NCBI GenBank assembly: GCA_017522745.1 | Contig: JAFWYI010000060.1 | Location: forward strand, 1-7,482 | Source: Mailhella sp. | Lineage (GTDB): Bacteria > Desulfobacterota > Desulfovibrionia > Desulfovibrionales > Desulfovibrionaceae | Reading direction: 5' to 3' | Length of the DNA: 7,482 nucleotides | In this document: one piece after another, positions 1-5,724 of the stretch | How positions within the stretch are numbered: the first letter of the stretch is position 1 | Layout: each line of letters begins with the position of its first letter | Made by a program: the position numbers and the translations under genes | Notes under the pieces: generated by a model | What the model was told of the DNA's origin: nothing | The model's database searches: none | The model's input: the letters and a program-made list of their open reading frames with translations, nothing else

Positions 1-1
1 C

Positions 2-208
2 CACAGGCTGACAGCTCATTTCTTTCGGGTCGCATCGGCCGAGGACCTCGACTTCGACCAGATGACCGCCCGGCTTTCACACATCCCCCACAGATTCATT
101 GAACTGAATGATATCACTGAATTAGCCATGCCTGCACACCATCGAAAGATGGCTACGCGTTATTTTTCTTCACCAAAACAAAAGAGAGCTGTTCAGCTTT
201 CGCTATGA
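2..208 (+). CDS. 3' end of an unrecognised gene upstream of icd (partial)
   Basis: An open frame runs from the left edge to a TGA at 206-208, 10 bp before the icd start codon, giving about 68 C-terminal residues. The first half (around HFFRVASAEDLDFDQ) has an acidic, protein-like composition and GC-rich codons. The second half is more basic, and its codons are less biased, so the true gene might end earlier if the sequence were in error. No family was recognised and no catalytic motif is visible. The short gap to icd would fit co-transcription, and the icd ribosome binding site overlaps its stop codon. The alternative is that this is a chance open frame in an intergenic region, because 207 bases is short. 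The other plus-strand frames and the minus-strand frame checked contain stops. Confidence 0.4.
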   Translation, partial: HRLTAHFFRVASAEDLDFDQMTARLSHIPHRFIELNDITELAMPAHHRKMATRYFSSPKQKRAVQLSL

Positions 209-218
209 GAGGCGTACC

Positions 219-1374
<1,156 letters not shown>

Positions 1375-1376
<2 letters not shown>

Positions 1377-1406
1377 GCGAAAAATAAAAATCGCATTTTT
1401 TCGCTT
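1375..1406 (+). terminator. Possible icd terminator hairpin
   Basis: The arms AAGCGAAAAA (1375-1384) and TTTTTCGCTT (1397-1406) are perfect complements around a 12-nt loop. They begin on the icd stop codon and are followed by GACC and five Ts. The stem is A/T-rich and weak, and its right arm overlaps the -35 box of the first tRNA-Ser promoter, so it may also be a chance feature of that promoter region. Confidence 0.4.
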
Positions 1407-1433
1407 GACCTTTTTCGGCATCTGTACTAAAAA
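1405..1433 (+). promoter_or_regulatory. Promoter of tRNA-Ser copy 1
   Basis: TTGACC at 1405-1410 and TAAAAA at 1428-1433 are separated by 17 bp and lie at the expected distance before the tRNA start at 1447. The spacing and the 19-bp distance from the -10 box to the tRNA are exactly the same as in the second tRNA-Ser copy, although much of the intervening sequence differs. That supports both as real promoters. Confidence 0.6.
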
Positions 1434-1446
1434 CTCCTCTTGTCGC

Positions 1447-1536
1447 GGAGAGGTTTCCGAGCCCGGCTTAAGGAGCACGATTGGAATCGTGTGTACCCGA
1501 AAGGTACCAAGAGTTCAAATCTCTTCCTCTCCGCCA
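1447..1536 (+). tRNA. tRNA-Ser(GGA) copy 1 with a 6-nt anticodon loop (possible pseudo-tRNA)
   Basis: A class II tRNA of 90 nt with acceptor arms GGAGAGG (1447-1453) and CCTCTCC (1526-1532), discriminator G and encoded CCA (1534-1536). The long variable arm (GTACC/GGTAC) and the T arm (AAGAG-TTCAAAT-CTCTT) are typical of tRNA-Ser. The anticodon stem CACGA/TCGTG (1476-1480, 1487-1491) closes a loop TTGGAA of only six bases, one A fewer than the otherwise identical copy at 3759-3849. All other stems are intact. Seryl-tRNA synthetase recognises the long variable arm and not the anticodon, so the transcript could still be charged. Whether it decodes normally is doubtful. It could be a decaying copy, an unusual frame-altering tRNA, or a sequencing error. 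Confidence 0.85.
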
Positions 1537-1614
1537 GACATTGAACTTATTGACTTAGTTGATAAAAACAGAGGTATTACCGCTGTAACTTACAACTGGA
1601 AGTCAAAGTTTCAT

Positions 1615-1658
1615 AGAAAAACCCCTATCGAGTCGCAAAACTTGATAGGGGTTTTTCT
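1615..1658 (+). terminator. Rho-independent terminator of tRNA-Ser copy 1
   Basis: The arms AGAAAAACCCCTATC (1615-1629) and GATAGGGGTTTTTCT (1644-1658) are perfect 15-bp complements, extended inward by a G-U pair and AGT/ACT around CGCAAA. The core and loop match the terminator behind tRNA-Ser copy 2. Here it lies 78 bp after the tRNA instead of about 10 bp. Confidence 0.8.
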
Positions 1659-1660
1659 GT

Positions 1661-1726
1661 ATGTATCTCCAACGAAGAGACTATTCGTGGTATTTCCGCT
1701 TGCCCATTCCGAAGGCTCTCAAAAGG
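1661..1726 (+). pseudogene. Truncated integrase (tyrosine recombinase) N-terminus
   Basis: An ATG at 1661 opens a frame whose first ~20 residues (MYLQRRDYSWYFRLPIPKAL) resemble the N-terminal end of tyrosine-recombinase phage/island integrases, which often begin with a YLQ+R...WYFR..IPK pattern. After about residue 20 the resemblance stops, and the frame continues only as arginine/serine-rich translation in the shadow of a different frame that looks coding. The body and catalytic domain (R...HxxR...Y) are absent. The position just downstream of a tRNA gene, reading away from it, is the classical place for such an integrase. An AGGGG in the right arm of the tRNA terminator could have been its ribosome binding site. 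The family call rests on a short stretch, so it is tentative. Confidence 0.45.
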
Positions 1727-1911
1727 AAAAATCCCTGTGGGAGTTTGTCTGCTCGACATACGGCAAGGCGGAGTTCTCAACGAAGGAACTCGAAAAGGAG
1801 TACGGAAACGCCGCCTATGCGACGATACGAACCTTTGTACTAAAGTTTACTGAGCTAGGTCTGCTGGCCTCACAGAACTACGGAAATAGAAGAAAATATC
1901 GTATCTCATAA
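1720..1911 (+). pseudogene. 3' remnant of an unrecognised gene with a winged-helix-like C-terminus
   Basis: In the frame ending with TAA at 1909-1911, about 60 residues look coding, from SQKEKSLWEFVCSTYGK through ELEKEYGNAAYATIRTFVLK to a basic tail ending NRRKYRIS. The pattern of helix, short turn, helix, then an L-G-L-L strand and a basic wing resembles the winged-helix tail found at the end of many regulatory and mobile-element proteins. There is no ATG in this frame between the tRNA terminator and this stretch, so the gene lacks its 5' part. The frame is open upstream as far as 1405, but that stretch runs through the tRNA gene and its terminator and is not credible as coding. The most likely origin is a deletion joining the integrase start to the tail of a second gene. 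Confidence 0.45.
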
Positions 1912-1913
1912 AC

Positions 1914-1951
1914 ATAATGAAACAGGGAGTCATAGCTCCCTGCTTCATTAT
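1914..1951. terminator. Hairpin between convergent genes
   Basis: The arms at 1914-1929 (ATAATGAAACAGGGAG) and 1936-1951 (CTCCCTGCTTCATTAT) pair at 15 of 16 positions around a 6-nt loop. The hairpin starts 3 bp after the stop of the plus-strand remnant and lies 29 bp beyond the end of the minus-strand Fic gene. No long T-run follows on either strand, though the outer arms are A/T-rich. A bidirectional terminator is the best reading. Confidence 0.65.
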
Positions 1952-1979
1952 CCCATCAATTGAGCAATCTGAAACGATT

Positions 1980-2876
1980 TCAGTTTTCTGCCAGCATAGC
2001 CAAATAGGCATCCAACCGTTCATTTAGATAGCGGGCGAAAAGTTTCTCCATAGCAGAGAGGTCGTGCTTCACATGGAAGGCATCGAAGGCGTCGTAGTAG
2101 GCGATTCGGTCAGTGAACTTGATGTCGATGGGAGGCAGTCCGGCTTTCATAAGTTCCAGATTGACCAGAAGACGGCCCGTTCTGCCATTACCATCGATGA
2201 AAGGATGTATGCCCTCAAAGACAATATGGAACCACGCCAGCTTCGTGACGATATGCCGTTCGTCTGCGGCATAGGCGGTCAGCAGCATTTCCATCTCGCC
2301 CTGGATGAGCAGTGGCTCGGTGGGAATATGATGAGAGCCCATGATGCGCACGGGGATACGCCTGTAAACACCGCGGTCATCTTTTTTGTCGGCAAGGACA
2401 AGGTAGTGTATCTGCCGGATAACACTCTCATTCAGCGGCGCACGGTCTTTCACTAGTTCGCATACGAAGTCGAAGGCCTCCTTGTGGCCCACGGCCTCCA
2501 GGTGATCCTTGAGCGGCTTGCGGTCGATGGTCAGGCCGCGCAAGACCATATCCGTCTCGCGCAGGGTAAGGGTGTTCCCTTCTATCGCGTTGGAGTTATA
2601 GGTATATTCGACCGTGAACTCCTCACGCAGTCGAGCAACCTCGCACTCGGTAAGAGGACGCCGTGAATTCAGTTCGGCTTTCTTGCGGTCGATGGCTTCA
2701 AGCAGACTTTCTTTCGACTTGAAGCGTCCGTCCGAGGGTTTGAAGGCCTCAACGGGAATCCTCCATGCACGACCCTGCTGTTCCACTCCAGGAATTTTGC
2801 CTTCGGCACAAAGGATACGGATGCGTCTGTCCGATATGCCCCACTTCTCTGCTGCCTGCTTAACTGTCATGAACAT
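1980..2876 (-). CDS. Class II Fic AMP-transferase with N-terminal DNA-binding domain
   Basis: Fic enzymes usually transfer AMP from ATP to a hydroxyl side chain of a target protein, and many bacterial ones act as toxin-like regulators. The 298-residue protein has a MerR/excisionase-like helix-turn-helix at about residues 3-45 (TVKQAAEKWGISDRRIR). The inhibitory motif SNAIEG follows at 95-100 ([S/T]xxxE[G/N], with Glu99 as the expected self-inhibiting residue). The Fic core carries HPFIDGNGRTGR at 224-235 with catalytic His224. An inhibitory motif N-terminal to the Fic core defines class II, so no separate antitoxin gene is needed. The start at 2876 is chosen because GGAGG lies 7 nt upstream, the DNA-binding domain begins there, and the promoter is just before it. 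The frame stays open 46 codons further, but that stretch holds the promoter. The target protein cannot be deduced. Confidence 0.93.
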   Translation of the reverse strand: MFMTVKQAAEKWGISDRRIRILCAEGKIPGVEQQGRAWRIPVEAFKPSDGRFKSKESLLEAIDRKKAELNSRRPLTECEVARLREEFTVEYTYNSNAIEGNTLTLRETDMVLRGLTIDRKPLKDHLEAVGHKEAFDFVCELVKDRAPLNESVIRQIHYLVLADKKDDRGVYRRIPVRIMGSHHIPTEPLLIQGEMEMLLTAYAADERHIVTKLAWFHIVFEGIHPFIDGNGRTGRLLVNLELMKAGLPPIDIKFTDRIAYYDAFDAFHVKHDLSAMEKLFARYLNERLDAYLAMLAEN

Positions 2877-2897
2877 AGTCGTCCTCCGTTTGGCAGG

Positions 2898-2926
2898 ATG
2901 ATACGGAAAGTGCGGAACGATGACAA
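2898..2926 (-). promoter_or_regulatory. Promoter of the Fic gene
   Basis: On the minus strand TTGTCA (2926-2921) and TATCAT (2903-2898) are separated by exactly 17 bp. Transcription would begin near 2891, leaving a leader of about 15 nt that contains the GGAGG ribosome binding site before the ATG at 2876. Confidence 0.65.
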
Positions 2927-2941
2927 CACTTCGGAACGATG
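2913..2941. repeat. Tandem 10-bp direct repeat over the Fic promoter
   Basis: CGGAACGATG occurs at 2913-2922 and again at 2932-2941, 19 bp apart start to start, close to two helical turns. The proximal copy lies in the spacer and touches the -35 box, and the distal copy lies just upstream. This is a plausible operator, perhaps for the DNA-binding domain of the Fic protein itself, but that link is inference. Confidence 0.5.
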
Positions 2942-2996
2942 CGATGCCAATTATCGGAATATTACCATGCCGGAGAAGTTCTCGCCACAAAGATAA

Positions 2997-3125
2997 CCAA
3001 GTTCGGGCTATCACTGGGATATAAATGAACCTTTAGAGATAGATACAGCTAAGAATCTGACTGGTATTAAGGTGATTGGTGCTGACCGCACAGTTCGCAC
3101 AAGCCATCTCAACAAACTTTGCTAA
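2997..3125 (+). pseudogene. Possible 3' remnant of an unrecognised gene
   Basis: After an in-frame stop at 2994, the frame runs to TAA at 3123-3125. It encodes about 42 residues, including INEPLEIDTAKNLTGIKVIG and a tail RTVRTSHLNKLC, with protein-like composition and no start codon. A strong Rho-independent terminator overlaps and follows the stop, as expected at a real gene end. A second frame on the same strand ends at 3026-3028 after LATKITKFGLSLGYK, so a frameshift within a larger former gene is possible. The divergent Fic gene and its promoter now occupy the place where the 5' part would be. The family is not recognised. Confidence 0.3.
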
Positions 3126-3160
3126 AAAAGCTCTGGCCTATCTCAGGTCGGAGCTTTTTT
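3124..3160 (+). terminator. Strong Rho-independent terminator
   Basis: The arms at 3124-3139 (AAAAAAGCTCTGGCCT) and 3145-3160 (AGGTCGGAGCTTTTTT) pair through 16 positions, with two G-U pairs, around a 5-nt loop. A T-run continues to 3161. The matching A-run on the left means it could also work for minus-strand transcription. Confidence 0.8.
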
Positions 3161-3161
3161 T

Positions 3162-3716
3162 GTTTGTGCGTACGGCCCATCTTGGTGCCCTCAGTAGCCA
3201 TTTTCCACGCCTTGTTACAAAGTTAGTTCGATCCCTTTGCCTAAAATTCTAATTTTTTCTCGCTAACCGTTCAGAGATACCTCATTTTTGGGGTCATAAA
3301 TGTTACCAAAGCTGAATACATTTGTTACCTTTTTAGGAATAATTTCTGTTTTCTAAGAGCATGATTCTATCGGCAAAAATATACGTCTAAAAAAGCAAAA
3401 TTCGAGAAAATTTTGCCTATGATCATCTCTTAAACACTCTCGAAATCCGCCGCTCACACTCAAAAAAAGTTAAAGCAAAACTTGAAAGAATAAGCACATC
3501 ATCGCGGGAAAAATAGAGCTTGCCAAGCCTGGATAATAGAGGTTAAAAAGAATCACTGACGATGCGCAGTGAGTTATATGATCAATTATTTGGATTGGTT
3601 ATCAATGCACCCTTCCTTGTAGTTCTATCAACCAAAGCTCACAGTTCAACGGCGGGTTTATGTTTGATCATGGCTGCTTCGACGTCATAATTTTTAAGGA
3701 GCAAGAAGATTTTTGC
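3162..3716. other. AT-rich stretch without a convincing gene
   Basis: About 555 bp between the terminator and the second tRNA-Ser promoter. It is visibly richer in A and T than its surroundings, and stops occur in all frames. The only small ORFs seen (for example a 42-codon one from ATG 3562) lack a ribosome binding site. Minor structures are an inverted repeat GCAAAATT/AATTTTGC (3395-3402, 3409-3416), TCACTG/CAGTGA (3553-3558, 3567-3572), and TGTTACC at 3301 and 3323. Nothing points to a defined function. It may be debris of the element. Confidence 0.5.
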
Positions 3717-3745
3717 TTGACTCCCTTAAGATTCTAGACTAAAAG
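3717..3745 (+). promoter_or_regulatory. Promoter of tRNA-Ser copy 2
   Basis: TTGACT at 3717-3722 and TAAAAG at 3740-3745 are separated by 17 bp, with the tRNA starting 19 bp after the first base of the -10 box. The architecture is identical to that of copy 1. Confidence 0.6.
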
Positions 3746-3758
3746 CAACACCTGTCGT

Positions 3759-3849
3759 GGAGAGGTTTCCGAGCCCGGCTTAAGGAGCACGATTGGAAAT
3801 CGTGTGTACCCGAAAGGTACCAAGAGTTCAAATCTCTTCCTCTCCGCCA
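3759..3849 (+). tRNA. tRNA-Ser(GGA) copy 2, intact
   Basis: A 91-nt class II tRNA with acceptor arms GGAGAGG (3759-3765) and CCTCTCC (3839-3845), discriminator G and encoded CCA at 3847-3849. The anticodon stem CACGA/TCGTG (3788-3792, 3800-3804) closes a normal 7-nt loop TTGGAAA with anticodon GGA at 3795-3797, reading UCC and UCU codons. The variable arm is long, and the T arm and D arm are intact. It is identical to the copy at 1447-1536 except for the extra loop A. Its promoter and a terminator about 10 bp downstream make it a complete monocistronic unit, and it is probably the functional gene of the pair. Confidence 0.97.
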
Positions 3850-3859
3850 TATTGAAAGC

Positions 3860-3899
3860 AAAAGCCCTATCAAGTCGCAAAACTTGATAGGGCTTTTTT
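3860..3899 (+). terminator. Rho-independent terminator of tRNA-Ser copy 2
   Basis: AAAAGCCCTATCAAGT (3860-3875) pairs perfectly with ACTTGATAGGGCTTTT (3882-3897) around the loop CGCAAA, ending in a run of six Ts. It starts 10 bp after the CCA end. Core and loop are shared with the terminator at 1615-1658. Confidence 0.9.
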
Positions 3900-3959
3900 G
3901 CAGACATCATCTGACCTTGCCACTGAATCCTTTCTGACAGACCAAAATTCTGCAACGTC

Positions 3960-4005
3960 AAAGCCACGTATACGCTCCCGCGAACAGGAACGTATACGTG
4001 GCTTT
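3960..4005. terminator. Perfect 15-bp hairpin between tRNA-Ser copy 2 and bfr
   Basis: AAAGCCACGTATACG (3960-3974) and CGTATACGTGGCTTT (3991-4005) are exact complements around a 16-nt loop. It lies 70 bp beyond the stop of bfr on the minus strand and 60 bp beyond the tRNA terminator. Each arm ends in a T-run of only three on the outgoing strand, so termination is likely but not typical. A protein-binding palindrome is an alternative, since each arm contains the self-complementary CGTATACG. Confidence 0.5.
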
Positions 4006-4036
4006 ACTTTTCACGAGCAAGATCCGGAGATCTATG

Positions 4037-4063
4037 CCGATACGCTTTCTCTCAACCTATCGG
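4037..4063 (-). terminator. Small hairpin downstream of bfr
   Basis: CCGATA (4037-4042) and TATCGG (4058-4063) are complementary around a 15-nt loop, 12 bp past the bfr stop. It is weak and has no following T-run on the minus strand, so it could aid mRNA stability or be chance. Confidence 0.25.
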
Positions 4064-4075
4064 TGCTGAGTTATC

Positions 4076-4609
4076 CTAGTTAGCTCCGTTGTTCAACACG
4101 AAGCCCTTGCTTGCACCGCCAGTAGAAGCAGACGTGCCGGCGATCTTGGAAAGATACGTATCGCCGAGAGTTTCGATGTGACCGCTGACATTATCGAAGT
4201 AGTTCATGTGAGCCTGCTCTTCTTCGATGATGGTATCGAAGAGTTTGGCCGTCAGGATATCACCATTATCCGCACATTCTTTGCGGAGATTGTTGTACAC
4301 ATAGATGGTCTCATCTTCAGCTTCGGCATCGGAACTGAAGATAGTCTTCACATCCTGTCCCTTGACTACGGCAGCGGCGAGGTCGCTCGTGGGCTCGCCA
4401 CCAAGCTCCTTGATACGCTCAGCGAACATTTCGCAATGGCGCATCTCGTCGATGGCGATGAGCTTCATATTCATGGCAAGTTCGCCATAGTCCTTATCAT
4501 CAAGATTGTAATGCTGATTCATGTACTGATGAATAGCATGAAGTTCCATGCTTCTTGCCTTGTTGAGGGCGGCGATGACATTGACTTTGCGTTCTTCACG
4601 AGAAATCAT
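4076..4609 (-). CDS. bfr: Bacterioferritin (Desulfovibrio type)
   Basis: It oxidises Fe(II) at a di-iron centre and stores ferric iron inside a 24-subunit cytoplasmic shell, with a haem-like cofactor between subunit pairs. The 177-residue protein is a single ferritin four-helix bundle. The ferroxidase ligands are visible: Glu22, Glu55, His58, Glu98, Glu131 and His134 (ELHAIHQY, DEMRH, EEEQAH). Met56, next to Glu55, matches the axial haem ligand. The overall sequence, including NKARxMELHAIHQYMNQHY and the tail GxASKGFV, strongly resembles the bacterioferritin of Desulfovibrio desulfuricans, which is known to bind iron-coproporphyrin III. The start is fixed by AGGAGG (4618-4623) eight bases upstream. 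It lies 124 bp downstream of ybiI in the same direction and may be read from its own promoter or from the operon. No clear Fur box was found. Confidence 0.96.
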   Translation of the reverse strand: MISREERKVNVIAALNKARSMELHAIHQYMNQHYNLDDKDYGELAMNMKLIAIDEMRHCEMFAERIKELGGEPTSDLAAAVVKGQDVKTIFSSDAEAEDETIYVYNNLRKECADNGDILTAKLFDTIIEEEQAHMNYFDNVSGHIETLGDTYLSKIAGTSASTGGASKGFVLNNGAN

Positions 4610-4733
4610 GACGGTATCCTCCTGATTGGGTATTTTTTTCTTAGCACAAATCCAAACTCAAGTCTATTCTGGCACTGGTACCATCGGATAATTAGTGGAC
4701 TTTCAGACGCACCCCATCCATTTTGCGGAACGA

Positions 4734-5000
4734 TCACTTGAGCTGACTGGACTTGCTGAACCGACGATTGTAAAGACTGAACGCCTGTTCCGTTTTATCC
4801 GCATCCTGCTGACACTCGACACAGAGCCGCACTCCGGGCATAGCTTTTCTTCTTGCAAGAGGGATCACGGCTCCGCACTCCTCACATTCTTCCAGGCTCA
4901 CGCCTCCTGCAAGCCTGCGCCGCACGCGTGCTATCTCATCATTGATGGAATCCTGTATCTGAGCATCGACCGCACCATCCTGTGCCCATCCGCTAGCCAT
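4734..5000 (-). CDS. ybiI: YbiI-like DksA/TraR-type zinc-finger protein
   Basis: A complete 88-residue protein, the same length as E. coli YbiI and similar along its whole length from MASGWA to the tail YNRRxSKxSQL. It carries one C4 zinc finger: Cys39, Cys42, Cys60 and Cys63 in CEECGAVIP...GVRLCVEC. Full-length DksA binds RNA polymerase in the secondary channel through a long coiled coil tipped with acidic residues. This protein is too short to hold that coiled coil, so a DksA-like role is uncertain, and the E. coli homologue has no firmly established function. The start codon lies 3 bp after the trmO stop, with GGGGAG just upstream inside the end of trmO, so the two are almost certainly co-transcribed and probably translationally coupled. 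Confidence 0.93.
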   Translation of the reverse strand: MASGWAQDGAVDAQIQDSINDEIARVRRRLAGGVSLEECEECGAVIPLARRKAMPGVRLCVECQQDADKTEQAFSLYNRRFSKSSQLK

Positions 5001-5003
5001 CGC

Positions 5004-5681
5004 TCACTCCCCGCGCCTGAGAACGTCACACACGACGGCGGTATTCCCGATCACCCGGAACCGGACATCATAGCCGCCGAATGCCATCCCGTAAACGCGC
5101 TGTTCATCGTCATGGTAATGGGGCCGGGGGTCGCGCTCAAGTATCCCGATGACAGCCTTCTGCTGCTCCTCAGTGAACGGAGCGCGAAACGAAGCCGGGA
5201 AATCCACGTCCAACGGGGCATCTTCCAGCGGCGATGTGAACCCGCCGCTCGCCTCGGGATGACAGTCCGCATAAGGGATATACGGCTTGATATCGTAGAT
5301 CGGTGTGCCATCCATGAGGTCGGCCCCGGCCAGATACAGAACAGGTCCTTCCGGCGTATGCAGATCCACTCTCTCAAGGCGAACACAGGAAAGCCCCAAG
5401 GCGTTCGGACGGAACGGAGAGCGCGTGGCAAACACCCCCAGTCTTTTATTCCCGCCAAGCCGCGGTGGCCTGACCGTTGGCGACCAGGAATCTCTCTTTG
5501 CCTGAGAAAACTCCCATATCAGCCAGATGTGAGAAAACTCCGCCAGACCTCGAAGGGCTTCCGGATCACGGAACTCGGGCGTGAAAACGAGGCGGGATTT
5601 CAGCGAATCGACAAGCCCGCTCTGACGCGGGACTCCGAACTTTGTAGGCAGATCTGTATGCAGGTGGGCGATGATGTTCAT
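5004..5681 (-). CDS. trmO: tRNA (N6-threonylcarbamoyladenosine(37)-N6)-methyltransferase TrmO
   Basis: TrmO uses S-adenosylmethionine to methylate t6A at position 37 of certain threonine tRNAs, forming m6t6A and improving decoding of ACC codons. The 225-residue protein covers the TsaA/TrmO beta-barrel: KFGVPRQSGLV at 14-24, RPPRLGGN at 71-78, GVFATRSPFRPN at 82-93, DGTPIYDIKPY at 124-134, and the C-terminal segment DPRPHY (184-189) followed by a VRFRV strand. Length and motif order agree with E. coli TrmO (235 residues). The start at 5681 is chosen because family similarity begins there. The frame stays open 53 codons further but without similarity. No Shine-Dalgarno sequence precedes this ATG, and a TACAAT box ends 6 bp before it, so the mRNA is probably leaderless. 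It is the first gene of a trmO-ybiI unit. Confidence 0.94.
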   Translation of the reverse strand: MNIIAHLHTDLPTKFGVPRQSGLVDSLKSRLVFTPEFRDPEALRGLAEFSHIWLIWEFSQAKRDSWSPTVRPPRLGGNKRLGVFATRSPFRPNALGLSCVRLERVDLHTPEGPVLYLAGADLMDGTPIYDIKPYIPYADCHPEASGGFTSPLEDAPLDVDFPASFRAPFTEEQQKAVIGILERDPRPHYHDDEQRVYGMAFGGYDVRFRVIGNTAVVCDVLRRGE

Positions 5682-5687
5682 GGAGGC

Positions 5688-5716
5688 ATTGTAACCAAGA
5701 GCGCCGCGTGGGGCAA
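5688..5716 (-). promoter_or_regulatory. trmO promoter placing transcription start at the ATG
   Basis: On the minus strand TTGCCC (5716-5711) and TACAAT (5693-5688) are separated by exactly 17 bp. A start 6-7 bp after the -10 box falls on or next to the A of the trmO ATG at 5681. The -35 box is one arm of the palindrome at 5711-5724. Confidence 0.6.
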
Positions 5717-5724
5717 GATTGCCC
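5711..5724. promoter_or_regulatory. Palindrome between the divergent trmO and flavoprotein promoters
   Basis: GGGCAA and TTGCCC form a perfect inverted repeat with a 2-bp centre. The left arm is the trmO -35 box, and the right arm abuts the -35 box of the divergent promoter. A dimeric regulator bound here could control both genes. No regulator gene is adjacent within the window. Confidence 0.5.

Larger units (their letters stand above)
1537..3758. mobile_element. Decayed integrative element between two tRNA-Ser copies (tentative)
   Basis: The interval is bounded by direct repeats that each comprise a whole tRNA-Ser gene. Directly after the left tRNA it starts with an apparent integrase N-terminus, contains two 5'-truncated gene remnants, one intact cargo-like Fic gene and an AT-rich tail, and differs in composition from the flanking housekeeping genes. 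No intact recombinase, transposase or relaxase is present. Complete tRNA genes at both ends are unusual, since integration normally duplicates only the 3' part. An ordinary tRNA duplication with later insertions is therefore an alternative. Confidence 0.4.

Noticed and set aside
1405..1660. Upstream part of the plus-strand frame that ends at 1911
   Set aside because: It passes through a tRNA promoter, a tRNA gene and a terminator. Only the part after about 1720 looks coding.
2877..3014. 46-codon N-terminal extension of the Fic protein
   Set aside because: The promoter and repeat lie in this stretch, and the ribosome binding site and DNA-binding domain place the start at 2876.
3109..3201. A 30-codon minus-strand ORF beginning MATEGTKMGRTHK
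   Set aside because: Its second half runs through the terminator hairpin, and no gene context supports it.
3562..3690. A 42-codon ORF in the AT-rich stretch
   Set aside because: No ribosome binding site, no recognisable domain, and the length is expected by chance.
1447..3849. A CRISPR array or retron in the accessory region
   Set aside because: No regularly spaced repeats, no reverse transcriptase and no cas-like gene are present; the repeats here are the tRNA genes and terminators.
3734..3967. A 77-codon minus-strand ORF over tRNA-Ser copy 2
   Set aside because: This is the familiar spurious antisense translation of a tRNA-Ser gene and its terminator.
4724..4734. A third match to the Fic promoter repeat (TGCGGAACGAT)
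   Set aside because: A single copy at the end of ybiI, not near a promoter; chance is the simpler explanation.
4178..4741. A 187-codon plus-strand frame opposite bfr
   Set aside because: Antisense shadow of a well-identified bacterioferritin gene.
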